Assembly (NCBI GenBank): GCA_977006965.1
Contig: OZ345376.1
Location: 1,984,001-2,048,000, forward strand
Origin: Phymatolithon calcareum
Lineage: Eukaryota > Rhodophyta > Florideophyceae > Hapalidiales
Length of the DNA stretch: 64,000 nt
Direction: 5' to 3'
Below the pieces are notes generated by a model. The model saw nothing but the letters and a program-made list of their open reading frames with translations, was not told where the DNA came from and made no database searches. The first letter of the stretch is position 1. Each line of letters begins with the position of its first letter. The position numbers and the translations under genes are program-made. This document shows positions 42,706 through 53,120 of the stretch, piece by piece.

Positions 42706-43106
42706 TGTTACGCGCTGCATATCGCGCGTCATCCGAAACCAACCAAAGACATCCCCAATTTGGTATCTCTCGCAAGCTGGATGCAATCCCGCGCGCATTC
42801 TCGCGCCGGTCATCCCGATTCAGCAACAACTGCGCGCCGGCACACATTCCGCGCGCATTTGGTTCTCTCGCTTCCGCTTCGAGGCCTTCTGTTCCTGAGT
42901 TGCTGGAACACGCACTCGCGTCCAGACCAGAGACATAGATTGCCTGTCGTATCAGTATATAGCACGCCACAGTCGACCGATAGACAGAGGAAGACAATCA
43001 TCAATACACTTATATTTCTTTCTTCACAACCTTTGTTGTTCTTCCTTTTTCGCATCGGCTGTTTAGCCTCATGTCCCTTCATTTCATTTAAGGCTTTTCA
43101 GCCACA
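42706..43106 (+). mobile_element. solo LTR, unit 2 copy (complete)
   Basis: 401 bp, TGTTACGCGCTGCAT..CAGCCACA, flanked by the 5-bp target duplication CTGAG (42701-42705, 43107-43111). The right inverted-repeat arm shows the pre-insertion sequence, with a single CTGAG between AGCTT and GTCTTA (reverse strand of about 23875 and 46065). The TG..CA ends and 5-bp duplication fit an LTR left by recombination. The parental retrotransposon is not in this window; the copia LTR at 27745 is unrelated. Confidence 0.82.
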
Positions 43107-43210
43107 CTGAGGTCTCATGGAAAGGCCAGGTCGATTTTTGTGTTTTCCAAGACGAATCGCGATGTAAGAGTCGTAGAAGATGTGACGAACACCGATATAA
43201 CAAAATAAAC

Positions 43211-43905
43211 AGTTCTTTGAAGAACAGGTTACGATCATGTTTTATTTTTTCCTGCTTATTCGATCTTATCCTTTGTTCTTGCATTCAACTGCTCGTTTCG
43301 CGGGTCTTGAAACGTGCTCGAAAACTTATTGTCCCGTGAAAGACTTGTCTTGCTTACTGCTTGATTGACAGAAAAATTCGATGCCCTCGTATGCAGCTAT
43401 TATAAGCACTGAAATTAATATCGGGTCCATACTTTGTGCTGATTAACGACGACGTTTTCTGTTGGAGTGTCCTTGAGTGGTTCCCGGCCTTTCGGTTATG
43501 GTGACAAGAGTTGATTTTAGAAGGTGTTCTGAGTCGGTTTTGGCTGTGGTTGCAGTTTAGTTGCGGTTCAGGTACAGCTGATGTTGTTGTGTTGGTTGGA
43601 GATGATGATCAATGCGCTTTCGACTCCCCGTACTTGTCCAAAGCGAATTCGCTACTTAAGTATTTATGGACAGAAGAGTTGGGAATGGTTCAGGTAGGAG
43701 CATTGCTGAATCTATACGTAACGACAATGGCGCTTTGTGTATGACGTAATGAGCTGTAAAACACTACTCATTATTGGCACCTGTCTGAGTCCATACCACC
43801 CGGGAGAGCACTATTCACAAAAATCGTCATTGTGAACTGTTGGAAAAATGGAATGAAGTGGAGGCGCAAGATATGGCACAGGTGGTGTACTCCGAACGCT
43901 GACTG
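43211..43905. repeat. long inverted repeat, left arm, unit 2
   Basis: Reverse complement at 45283-45955; about 690-bp arms around a 1.4-kb spacer. The homology extends outward on both sides to LINE-D fragments. Confidence 0.85.
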
Positions 43906-44092
43906 TTATTGCAGAAAAAAACCATTGCTGGACTCTTGTGATACGCAGTATAGTATCATACACATTACACTACAGTATCATTTCACATACCGTGGACTAA
44001 TCAAATATCTGATTCTCACCCAGTGCCAGTGAGATACCTTTGAAGAGTGAGTCAAAGGTAGAAGCATATATATTTCATAGTTCTCATGTTTT

Positions 44093-44410
44093 AACAGTTA
44101 TCAAAATTAACTGCCTAACGTTGCATTCATACTGTATCATGAGGTGCTTCGCATGCAAAAAGTGAACCAATAGTTACAATAACATTGGCAAAGGCGATAT
44201 AATAGCGTCAAAAAATGAAGCATGCACAAATGCAACAAGCCCACTGTGGACTGTATGGAATATGTCACATGTTGATAACAGTTATCAAAAATTAACTGCC
44301 TAACGTTGCATTCATACTGTTTCATGATGTGCATGGTATGCAAAAAGTGAAGCAATCCTGACAATAACAATGGCAAAGGCGATGTCATAGCGTCAAAAAA
44401 TGAAGTATGC
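44093..44410. repeat. tandem duplication of ~185-bp unit, unit 2
   Basis: Same doublet as at 20640-20990. Confidence 0.8.
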
Positions 44411-44600
44411 ACTTATGCAACAAGCAGTTCCGCTCCCACTGTGTATGGATTATGCCACTGTACTAATCTTGTCCTTCAGATACTATTGTTGTCGTCGATC
44501 AAATTCCATACTCTCCTGCGCACTTTTGGCACTGTCATGCAACTTCCGAGAAGAAACTCATGCGGAGATTGTAGTATCAGCTCCAGAGCAGATGAGGCCA

Positions 44601-45025
44601 ATGACTGTGGCTGAAAAGCCCTGAATGAAAGGAAAGGGAATGCGGCTAAATAGCAGATGGGAAAAGGAATAACAAGAATCATCCTTGGTTGTGAAGAAAG
44701 AATGGTAAGTGTATTGATCGTGTCACCCACTGTCTATCGGTCGATTGCGGCGTGCTATCTACTGATACGACGCACAATCTATGTCTCTGGTCTGGGCGCG
44801 AGTTCGTGTTCAAGCAACTCAGGAACAGAGGCCCTGGACGAAGAGGGCATGAGAGAACAAAATGCGTGCGGAACATGTGTCGGCGCGCAGTTGTTGCTGA
44901 CCGGCCCGAGAATGCGGGAGGGATTGCATCCAGCCTGCGAGTGATGCCAAATTGGGGATTACTTTTGGTTGGAGCTGGTTTCGGATGACGCGCGATGTGG
45001 AGTGATTGGCGTTCGTATAGTACAG
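44601..45025 (-). mobile_element. LTR-like repeat, inverted relative of the solo LTR, unit 2
   Basis: Begins TGTGGCTGAAAAGCC (44609), which is the reverse complement of the solo LTR end, and is alignable to CGGATGACGCGCGAT; possible end CGTATAGTACA (about 45024). The target duplication was not confirmed. Confidence 0.6.
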
Positions 45026-45104
45026 TAGAAGAAGAGGAAGTTGCCGCGTTTTCACGTCCTCTTTCCACGACCTCACGTTTTCAAAAAAACGAACATCTGT
45101 TGGT

Positions 45105-45282
45105 TATCAACGAGATTAGAATGGTGATATCTCCTGCTTTTCAAATGCTTCTCATAAACACTGTTTGATGTTTACAAAAAAATGGCAACAGCAGCAGATT
45201 TTTGAAAAGTCACGCGAAATCAGTCAATGGTTTCGGGAGTCCAGCAATGACGTTTTTGAAACCATTTCGTACAGTATCCGTA
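45105..45282. repeat. repeat R, unit 2 copy A
   Basis: TTATCAACGAGATTAGAATG and following blocks as in the other R copies. Confidence 0.65.
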
Positions 45283-45955
45283 GGCGCTCGGAATGCACCA
45301 CCTGTGCCATATGTTGCGCCTCCACTTCATTACTTTTCCAACAGTTCTCAATGACGATTTTTGTGAATAGTGCACACCCAGGTGGTATGGGCTCAGACAT
45401 GTGCCAATAATGAAAATGGATTTACAGCTCTGCGCCCATTGCCGTTACGTATAGATCCAGCAATGCTCCTACCTGAACCATTCCCAACTCTTCTGTCCAT
45501 ATATACTTCGCTTTGGACAAGTACAGGGAGTCGAAAGCGCATTGATCATCATCTGCAACCAACACAACAACATCAGCTGTACCTGAACTAAAACTAAACC
45601 GCAACCACAGCCGAAACCGACTCACAACACCTTCTACCACCAACTCTTGTCACCATAACCGAAAGGCCAGGAACCAGTCAAGGACACTCCAACAAGCAAA
45701 GTCGTCATTAATCAGCACAAAGTATGGACCCGATATTAATTTCAGTGCTTATAATAGCTGCATACGAGAGCATCGAATTTCTCTGTCGGCCAGAGCAGTA
45801 AGCAAGACAAGTCTTTCACGAGACAATAAATTTTCGAGCACGATTCATATTGAACGTGAAGACCCGCGTAGCGAAGAGCAAAATGGAAGAAAATAAGATA
45901 ATATAGAACAAGCAGGAAAAAATAAAGCATGATCTTAACCTGTTCTTCAAATATC
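45283..45955. repeat. long inverted repeat, right arm, unit 2
   Basis: Mirror of 43211-43905. It contains the empty site of pogo-1 (GTGAATAGTGCACACCC, about 45364). Confidence 0.85.
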
Positions 45956-46214
45956 TGTTTATTTTGTTACACCGGTGTTCGTCACATCTTCTAAAACTCT
46001 TACTTCGGGATTTGTCTTGGAAAACACAAAAACCGACCTTATCTTTCTATAAGACCTCAGAAGCTGTGTACCGCCAACCTGCTGATAGTCCAGGTCGAAA
46101 GAAAAGCAAAGATGTCTGAGTGCTGATTGCTGAGTGCATGGTGCATAGTGCAAGTGGAAATAGGAATGTTGACTCGGGATATGTGTTGATTTATTTAAAA
46201 AGCTCACAAGGCCT

Positions 46215-46415
46215 CTCTTCAAGAGTAACAGGGCCGCCTTTGCACGATTTTCTACGCTAACGTAGTTTGACTATTCATTATATCCTTGATTCGTATTTCT
46301 CTCCCAACAAGTGCCCTAGTGAGTCACTTACATTCATATTCAATTTCAGGACTAATCTTGGATGAAGATAGAATGCGTTGGAGCGCGACCAGCTCAATCA
46401 CGGCTGTGACACCAA
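46215..46415 (-). pseudogene. LINE lineage D fragment, inverted, unit 2
   Basis: Outer part of the right inverted-repeat arm; codes on the minus strand for the SPEIEYECK / GREI region. Confidence 0.7.
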
Positions 46416-46729
46416 CGTATTCACCTGAATGTTGACTCAACGAAGTATGCTAATGTTACAGTCGTATAGCCTGTTCTTCATCTCCATTCTGTCTCTTGCT
46501 TGGTAATTTTTTTCGACATAGCTCTTGTCTGCGCACAAAAAGGCAAAAAAAGGCATGTCTCCGTTATCAGTAAGGTTTATTGAAGCTCTTCCGGAATCAG
46601 AGAATAGATGTCTTCCCCAAAACATTACTCCTTTAAAATATCTATCAGAAGCAACCCCAGAAGAAGACGGGACGAGATGGGATGGGATGGGATAGGGTTG
46701 GTGTGAGATAGTTGGTGTGGGTGATTGGG

Positions 46730-47153
46730 ATATTTGATGATTTTATTTTTGAGATCTCCCAAAGCCTCACCTTGGAGTAACGGGGCAGCTCTTGCATAAT
46801 CTCTACGCTATAGTCATCTGGCTGCTCAAAACGTTCTTGATTCGCAATTCTCTCCCAACAAGAGCTCCTGTGAGTCTCTTGCACTCAAACTCAATTTCTG
46901 TACTCATCTTCGATGACGCTAGAGTTCGTTGTAAGGCGACTAGTTCGATCACCGCGGTAATCTCACAGTAAGCACCCAACACTGATTTCCTCCAAAGGGG
47001 TGCTCGGTTGAATGTCAACCTTAGGCACCTTAAACGTGTTGTTCTTTCTCCTATGTAAAGGATCCCTGGTAGCTTGCCTTCAATAGGAATCTTCATTGAT
47101 CTGCCTTCTTCTTCCTTTTCCCATACCTTAATTGTTTCTTCTCTCCTCCTCGT
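46730..47153 (-). mobile_element. LINE lineage D, short 5'-truncated copy, first at a doubly used site
   Basis: 424 bp between the target copies GGGTGATTGGG at 46719-46729 and 47154-47164. It codes on the minus strand for MKIPIEGKLPGILYIGERTT, RLTFNRAPLWRKSVLGAYCE and EIEFECKRLTGALVGRELRI, without stops. The 3' end (left side) is GAGATCTCAAAAATAAAATC followed by ATCAAATAT. Confidence 0.88.
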
Positions 47154-47164
47154 GGGTGATTGGG

Positions 47165-48101
47165 AGGATATTTGATGATTTTATTTTTGAGAGCTCCCAA
47201 AGCCTCACCTTGGAGTAACGGGGCAGCTCTTGCATAATCTCTACGCTATAGTCATCTGGCTGCTCAAAACGTTCTTGATTCGTAATTCTCTCCCAACAAG
47301 AGCTCCGGTAAGTCTCTTGCACTCAAACTCAATTTCTGTACTCATCTTCGATGACGCTAGAGTACGTTGTAAGGCGACTAGTTCGACCACCGCGGTAATC
47401 CCACAGTACGCACCCAACACTGATTTCCTCCAAAGGGGTGCTCGGTTGAATGTCAACCTTAGGCACCTTAAACGTGTTGTTCTTTCTCCTATGTAAAGGA
47501 TCCCTGGTAGCTTGCCTTCAATAGGAATCTTCATTGACCTGCCTTCTTCTTCCTTTTCCCATACCTTAATTGTTTCTTCTCTCCTCGTCTTCTTCGTGAC
47601 AGATCCCTCCTGGGATTTCTGAAGGGCTTGTCGCAAGTCTTCATACATCTTGAGATATTCAATATCCTTCATTGCTTCCTTTACGTCCTCATCTCTTTCA
47701 ACGTACTCTTCTGTTTCTTCAAGGCGCTTTTTGTGCCTTACCAGGCTTAATGCAAACCTTTCTGCTTGATGACGTCTCCTCATCTTTGGTGGTCCCAGTC
47801 GGCACAGAACTCGCATTCGGTCCCGGCGGTGTTCGGCATACTTTCCGAAAACATTTTTGTAGAACAAGCCCTCTGCCGACTCGATTGCCGAGAGCAATCG
47901 ATTTGTCATTGGAGTAACGTGTAACGCATACTCCCATTTCGGGATAATTAGCGACTTAAAGATCCTGATGCATGTCTCCGGTTTGAAACCTCGAACATTC
48001 ACTCCAAGCTCCCGCAGCTTATGTATGCATCCTGCAGCATTTCGAACTCTTGCTATGGCCGTGTCGTCCGTAACACCCTTGTTATTCATGCTTACCCCAA
48101 T
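47165..48101 (-). mobile_element. LINE lineage D, longest open copy
   Basis: 937 bp between the target copies GGGTGATTGGG at 47154-47164 and 48102-48112. The 5' truncation falls just after RT motif 7 (IGVSMNNKGV). The 3' end is the same CTCTCAAAAATAAAATCATC..AT tail as the neighbouring copy. Unit 1 has one uninterrupted GATGATTGGGTGC here (about 24541). Confidence 0.9.
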
Positions 48102-48152
48102 GGGTGATTGGGTGCTTGTGGTGGTTGCTGAGGTTGTTGAACTGGTTCTCAA
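47241..48152 (-). CDS. LINE lineage D C-terminal protein part (open, 5'-truncated)
   Basis: 303-residue frame; the first about 17 residues (MRTSSTTSATTTSTQS) come from flanking DNA and the rest is LINE. After the last RT motif (GVSMNNKGVTDDTA) come RVRNAAGCIHKLRELGVNVR, the thumb-like IRIFKSLIIPKWEYALHVTP, EGLFYKNVFGKYAEHRRDRM, long charged coiled-coil-like stretches (EETEEYVERDEDVKEAMKDI) and the C-terminal RLRCLRLTFNRAPLWRKSVL .. ECKRLTGALVGREL. It has no catalytic RT motifs because of truncation. It is the reference copy for all the decayed lineage D relics in the window. Confidence 0.8.
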   Translation of the reverse strand: MRTSSTTSATTTSTQSPIGVSMNNKGVTDDTAIARVRNAAGCIHKLRELGVNVRGFKPETCIRIFKSLIIPKWEYALHVTPMTNRLLSAIESAEGLFYKNVFGKYAEHRRDRMRVLCRLGPPKMRRRHQAERFALSLVRHKKRLEETEEYVERDEDVKEAMKDIEYLKMYEDLRQALQKSQEGSVTKKTRREETIKVWEKEEEGRSMKIPIEGKLPGILYIGERTTRLRCLRLTFNRAPLWRKSVLGAYCGITAVVELVALQRTLASSKMSTEIEFECKRLTGALVGRELRIKNVLSSQMTIA

Positions 48153-48600
48153 AGTGTGAGGAGTGTTCTATAGTAAGAGCACATAAGCGGGCGGATTCGT
48201 GATGTGCAGTAATTAGGGTGACACTGTGTAGGGGATGATGGTAGAAATTGATGCGGTAGCTGAGGAAGGCTTCACGATGGAAGTGGAGTAGAGGACCAGG
48301 GGGAACGGAACGGAATGGTGTTGTTGACCTAAAAAGGGAAGTGATAGTATCATAATGAGATGAGAGGAAATAAGATGATTCGTGTGGTGGTCCTTTCCTT
48401 TTCTCTTTCATGCTGAAGATGAGATGTAGAAGGGAGGGAATGAATGGAATGAGGGACGAGATGCAGCGTATTGGTGCTCATACTGTACGATACTGTAGGT
48501 GCGATGATTTGTTGGTTTAGTGTACTGTACACGTCAGTGTATTTGAGGAGGGCTCATTGCTGTGAGGAGACAGATACAGGACAGTATCATTGATTGAGAG
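48113..48600. other. no gene recognised (colinear with 24541-24820 and 26183-26450)
   Basis: Matches unit 1 on both sides of pogo-2 and holds its empty site (GAGGAAATAAGATGATTC, about 48366). No gene is supported. Confidence 0.5.
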
Positions 48601-48984
48601 AGGGACCTTCTTGAGAATTCGATTTTTGCGTCCGCATTACCAGTCTGGAAAAGTCCTCAAATCTAGTCCGAAATATTTTCACTGGTAATGAGGACGCGGC
48701 ATAGGTATGGCGTGGCTGATGTGCTCATCTATGGGACATTTTTCTCATAACGATTTTTAGTTTTCGGAAGTGGAATTGCTTTTCAACCAAACTTTTCGTG
48801 ATGTTTCAAGTTTTTGCTCAAAAGTGTGCAAAAACATCTGAAGCGAAAGTTTGCAAATCAACACTCAGCCACTGAAAACCTATGCCGCGTCCTGGTAACC
48901 AGTCCACGAAATAATGACTGGTAATGAGGACTTTTTTGACTGGGTCTATGCCGCGATTTTGATGAATTCTCAAGAAGGCCCCTC
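48601..48984. mobile_element. 384-bp MITE with AGGGRCCTTC inverted termini
   Basis: Absent from unit 1, where GATTGAGAGTAGAAGAGG is uninterrupted (about 26451). The ends are AGGGACCTTCTTGAGAATTC and, from the right, AGGGGCCTTCTTGAGAATTC (19 of 20 match). The flanks repeat TGAGAG (6 bp, perhaps 7). A second inner inverted pair is present: ACTGGTAATGAGGACGCGGC (about 48679) against GCCGCGTCCTGGTAACCAGT (about 48883). No coding capacity. The superfamily is unassigned. Confidence 0.85.
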
Positions 48985-49899
48985 TGAGAGTAGAAGAGGT
49001 GAGTAGTTTAACGGGGAGTGGGTAAAAGTATGAATAAAAGTAGGTGCATGTGCTTCATACTGTTCCTGCAATTGATACAGTACCTTCCGATGCGCCGTGT
49101 GGATTGGTCGGTACTGTCAGTTGGAAGAGAGCGAGGCGGTTGCACTGTCGGTTTCGGTTTGCATGTTGTCCTGCCGAGCGTTTCGGGGTTTCCCATTTTG
49201 GGTGCCATGGGTGTGTGGATGGTTGAGATACAGTAGGCATTTTGTGGAGATAGTAACAAAAGGTGGGAGATTGTACGGTACGGGTGCATTGGTGGCCAGG
49301 TTTTAGTTCTGTTTAGTTTAGTTTCAACCTCCAAAAGGGGATGAAGATGGAGACGGTGAGGGAGGTTTGTGGATGTGCGGAGCGGTTGTTCGAAATTGGA
49401 GATTGAAAATGGGTGGAGGCGGTGGGGCGAGGAGACATAGATGTTAGGAGGCAGTTTTGAGGTGACAGCGTACAGTAGTGAATGCAAGGGAAGTCGGGGA
49501 GGGGGAAGAAAGCTGTTTTGCAAAATGGGCCACTTTACATGTGCGCTTCTATATTGAGGGTGGCGTTCGATGTTTAGAGAGACCAAAAGGTGGCTTCAGC
49601 ACTTGTTTTCTGTCGTGTTGATGATGGTTGTGTACAAAATGTGATGATTTTGAGAATGAGGGTTAAAAGGTGATTGTGGGTGTGAAAATGGGGGAATGTT
49701 GGAAAAAAAGTGGTTTCCAGGATCAGCGAGAGGATTGGGAGGTAGTGGGAGGGTTAGAATGGGGTAAAAAGGAGGTTTTCAAAAAATTTGCCTCCGGCCA
49801 GCAGGGCCTCAAAAGTTTTTTCAACAGTGTTTTCAAAAGCAGTTGGACATGGGATAGTGGAGTTGCGTAAACAGCGAAGGTGAGGTAGAGGGACAAGTT
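48985..49899. other. no gene recognised (colinear with 26450-27356)
   Basis: High similarity to unit 1. The frames open here on either strand are not conserved in a protein-like way. Confidence 0.5.
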
Positions 49900-49905
49900 T
49901 TTATT
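49900..49905 (-). terminator. poly(A) signal of Cys-rich gene, unit 2
   Basis: AATAAA on the minus strand, 77 nt after the stop at 49982. Confidence 0.55.
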
Positions 49906-49981
49906 GTTTGCTAAGCGCAGCAGAGGTACATATTATGTACATAATCATAGCATGACATGATAAATCAGGGGAGGACCGGAG

Positions 49982-50335
49982 TTAGGCAGTGATCTTGGAC
50001 ATTTGTTTCTTCATGTGGTAGGTGTTGGAGAGGTATAGCTTGGGAGCACGGTAGGAGGAGTGTTTGTAGAGTTTGAAGGGGGAGCAGTGATACTTGGGGC
50101 AATACCTGTTGTAGCAGCGAATGTGGCACACGTGCAAGGTGTCGTACTTGACACACTTGTAGTACTTGTACAAGAGGCAGATCTTCTTGTGCACACAAAC
50201 CGGGGGCTTGCATACCTTACCGCACGCAACATAGTTGTAGCAGCAGAGCTGGGAGCGAGTGTAGCATTTGGTGGGCAAGTAGGTGAGGAAGCGGTCGGTG
50301 GTGGTGTCAAGTGTTTCAGCTGCACAAGTTATCAA
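49982..50335 (-). CDS. cysteine-rich small protein, unit 2 copy
   Basis: 117-residue frame. The N-terminal extension MITCAAETLDTTTDRFLTYL precedes the Cys core: KCYTRSQLCCYNYVACGKVC, KPPVC, ICLLYKYYKC and CHIRCYNRYCPKYHC. The Cys-free basic tail ends KKQMSKITA. About 16 Cys lie in 70 residues. The sequence before the CTGAAACACTTGAC codons ends TTGATAACTTGTGCAG, a possible 3' splice site, so the true first exon may lie further upstream beyond repeat R. A poly(A) signal follows. No family was recognised; a secreted disulphide-rich or metal-binding protein is possible. Confidence 0.55.
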   Translation of the reverse strand: MITCAAETLDTTTDRFLTYLPTKCYTRSQLCCYNYVACGKVCKPPVCVHKKICLLYKYYKCVKYDTLHVCHIRCYNRYCPKYHCSPFKLYKHSSYRAPKLYLSNTYHMKKQMSKITA

Positions 50336-50540
50336 CGAGATTAGAATTGTGATATCTCCGTTTCAAATGCTTCTCATAAGCACTGTTTGACATTTCCAAA
50401 AAATCGCAACAGCACCAGATTTTTGAAAAGTCACACGCAATTAGTCTATGGTTTCGAGATTCCAGCAATGACTTTTTTGAAACCATTTGGTACAGTACAG
50501 TATCAGTCACCGCTCGGAATGCACCACCTGTGCCATATTT
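50330..50540. repeat. repeat R, unit 2 copy B
   Basis: Begins TTATCAACGAGATTAGAATT directly upstream of the Cys-rich frame; homologous to 33850-34060. Confidence 0.65.
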
Positions 50541-50729
50541 TTCACCGTACGGCATTGCTTCCCAGTCCACGCTTAAAGTACTATTACTGGAGTTGGGTTG
50601 GAGCACAATTGTACCAAAGCTCTCAAATTCAGATCCCGAGCCAAGTTTTCTCGTAATAAAATGGATTTATTGAGAAGGTACCATGTGTCCCAACTGGAGG
50701 AAAGTCGGGACCTTTCTAGGCATATTCTT

Positions 50730-51174
50730 AATCGGAGTTACATAGAATCACGTTAATGGCTCTAGCTACGTCAATCTCTTCTGCCGAGGTCCATGAAGGC
50801 TTCTTCAGAATTCTGTTGAGTGTTCCAACTGCCCATGATCCTTGACTGCCCATTTCTTCAATTAACTTCGGTGGGTTTTCGGAAATGGACTACAAACCAC
50901 CTTGCACAAAGAATTCTGTATCTGCTTTCTTTCATCCTCACTGCTTGGTGCGGTATACTATTCTTGGCGAACGTATTTTTCCTGATGCGGTGCTCTTCTT
51001 GTTGCTCCCATACTCGACGAAGGCCAGATAATCCGTTGCCCTGTTTGATTCCCGTATACATTCGATAGTTTCGAGTTCTAGCTCTGCCACTGTGTCATCT
51101 GTCTCCTCCATAATCCTGCTTAATCTTCGTCTTAGCTTCCGCAGCAGGTGCCAAGTTTTCTCTGTCATTGACAA
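50730..51174 (-). pseudogene. decayed minus-strand frame of unknown function, unit 2
   Basis: Homologue of 34248-34695 with the same broken chain of frames; the FPKKPQKLIEEMG stretch of unit 1 is altered here near 50875. Confidence 0.35.
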
Positions 51175-51179
51175 TTGCT

Positions 51180-51794
51180 GATAGTTCCAACAGTGCTCAA
51201 GCCTAGCTCAACGAGTAGGCCACGCTTCTTCTCTGCATGAGGCCAGTCAATCCTCGTTACATGGATGCCCAGTGTGGAACGACGAGATATCCAGTAAAGC
51301 AAGGATATTCGGGAAGTGGATTCGAATTATACGTGTACATGGGAGGGGGTATGAAACAGCGGAGAATACTGAATTTTTCAATAAAAATAGGTAAGGTAGA
51401 ATAAACACAAGTTGGGACTGACGCACTGCATATTATGCTGTTCCTGCGCAGTCACTAGCCATGGGCACACAGGACCGAGTACAATTGGGGATAAACTCCT
51501 TCTTCTGGGCAGTCAAACCAAGGGAATGTTAAGGGGGGGGAGAAACGCCGACTTCACAAGTTACATAAATTTAATTGTGAAAGATACCATTTCGTGTGCC
51601 GACTGGATTATGAGTTTATTTGATAATCAAAAAAACTTCGACTAAGCAGGGTAGTGCCTATATTTCCCATTATTTCTCTCCACAAAGCCTAGTCCTGTAA
51701 GGAGAACTACCGCTACATGCCAATTGGCAAACTTCCAATGTTCGTGCCAACCGACCTTATTTTTTCCCATTACAAACATGCATATATGATACAT
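51180..51794. other. no gene recognised
   Basis: Colinear with 34700-35306. Confidence 0.5.
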
Positions 51795-52534
51795 TTTCAC
51801 ATCGCGTGAAAAGCTTCATAGATATTATATCCCTACTATTGGCAAAAATGACCACTGTAGTGGTTCGTCCAAAATTCATTGTTGAGCATGAAACGAACAG
51901 GGATGTTAGCTTCTGACTTGTTCTATCTGCTCGCAAAGTCCGTTTAGAAAAAGACTACCCCAATCTTGTACTAGAGACCTGGCGGTGCCGAGCATCTGAG
52001 CCTACTTTAGTTGTCCGTTTTGACGCAAAACATCAAATGATCACTACTGATCACTACAGTGATCATTTGAAATGCACATAGTAATCAAAATTATGAAAAA
52101 ACATGGTTTGTGCAATATTTATTTATGAACTGTCATTTTTCAGGCGTCAAAACCACCTAAAACGTTCGGAATGGTTCGTGAACGGTCTACTACGGATGTA
52201 CTCCGCATTTAGTTGAGCTGCGGACTTGTGCCAGCGGTGGTGTATCGCAGCCACTAAACTTCGAACTTTTACCTTAAATGCGCCCTTAAGGGCGTTCATT
52301 CACCGGCTGCATTTTAAACATTAAGCTTTACAGACTGCGTACATAAGTTCATTAACCTCCATTCTGTCTCTCGATGTGGTAATTCTCCTATATTTTCTGG
52401 TCCTCTGCACCTCTTTACTTATTCTCCCATCAATCCAGGAAAACAGTGTGCTAGGGATCCAGCGTCTACAAATTCTGGTCTGTTTCGCTTTCCAAATTCG
52501 AAGAGGACTCCTGAGAAGCACGACTATTTTCTAG

Positions 52535-52921
52535 CAGTTCGAGAAGGCCTTGGAGTATCTTAAGCAAGCAATGTCGGCAGGATCTCTGAAAGCATCACTC
52601 TTCAATGATGAAGGGGAGTCTTTGGAATCAAGCAGAAAGAGAAAGATACCGTACGATATAGTCGGAGCAATTCCAGTGATTTTAAGGCTTCCGAAAGTAC
52701 GTCATCGTCAATTGGCGGTGAAGTGGGCGTTTGGGAGATTTCCCCCACTGAGCACGACACTACTAGAAGACAAATTTGGCGAAATCATATCAAGGCTATT
52801 GCACACGGTTGAAACGTCTTTGGCGAGATACCAGCTGACCGGAGAAGAGACCAAGAAGACCGAAGAAGCACTGGACCAGCTACTCTTCTTTACCAGTGCC
52901 TTTTACGAGGACATGGAATAG
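52535..52921 (+). pseudogene. LINE-B C-terminal fragment
   Basis: Encodes QFEKALEYLKQAMSAGSLKA, SSRKRKIPYDIVGAIPVILR, QLAVKWAFGRFPPLSTTLLE and EEALDQLLFFTSAFYEDME before a TAG stop. Clearly homologous to the LINE-A C terminus (KRKRKIPYDK, QLAVQYAFGRFPQVSTTLM, TEKALDDLL). No RT motifs remain. Confidence 0.85.
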
Positions 52922-52986
52922 AAAAACAAAGGATAAGAATTGCGAGCTCGAATCGCCGCTGAGCGCATAGAGGACTCTAAGCTTTT

Positions 52987-53023
52987 CCCACATCCGTCCG
53001 ATGTGGGTTTTTGCAGCTAGGGC
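52987..53023 (+). ncRNA. LINE 3' UTR stem-loop followed by TTTTTGCAGCTAGGGC
   Basis: CCCACATC pairs with GATGTGGG around a 5-nt loop, then TTTTTGCAGCTAGGGC. The other LINE-B copy (62334-62373) keeps the trailing motif but has a different paired stem, and LINE-C (57487-57527) shares GGGTTTTTGCAG after yet another stem. Probably the structure recognised by the element's own RT. Confidence 0.6.
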
Positions 53024-53120
53024 CACGATATACAAGATTGCGGAAGAAGCATATATGAATGTTATACTATGCTACAAGGCTGTAGCAACTGAAACGCATA
53101 AAGAGTGTTACTGAGAGCGT

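Larger units (their letters stand above)
35307..51794. repeat. tandem segmental duplication, unit 2
   Basis: Same order as unit 1; span 16,488 bp. Removing hAT-3 (892), the iteron element (1157), LINE-D (800), the LINE-D pair (1383) and the MITE (about 390) leaves about 11,866 bp, matching unit 1 within 1%. This unit lacks both pogo elements, hAT-1, hAT-2, LINE-A and the copia element, and so gives the empty sites for them. Confidence 0.92.

Noticed and set aside
46660-46720. Telomere-like or satellite G-rich repeat
   Set aside because: The GGGAT/GGTGTG motifs are short and irregular and lie inside the duplicated unit.
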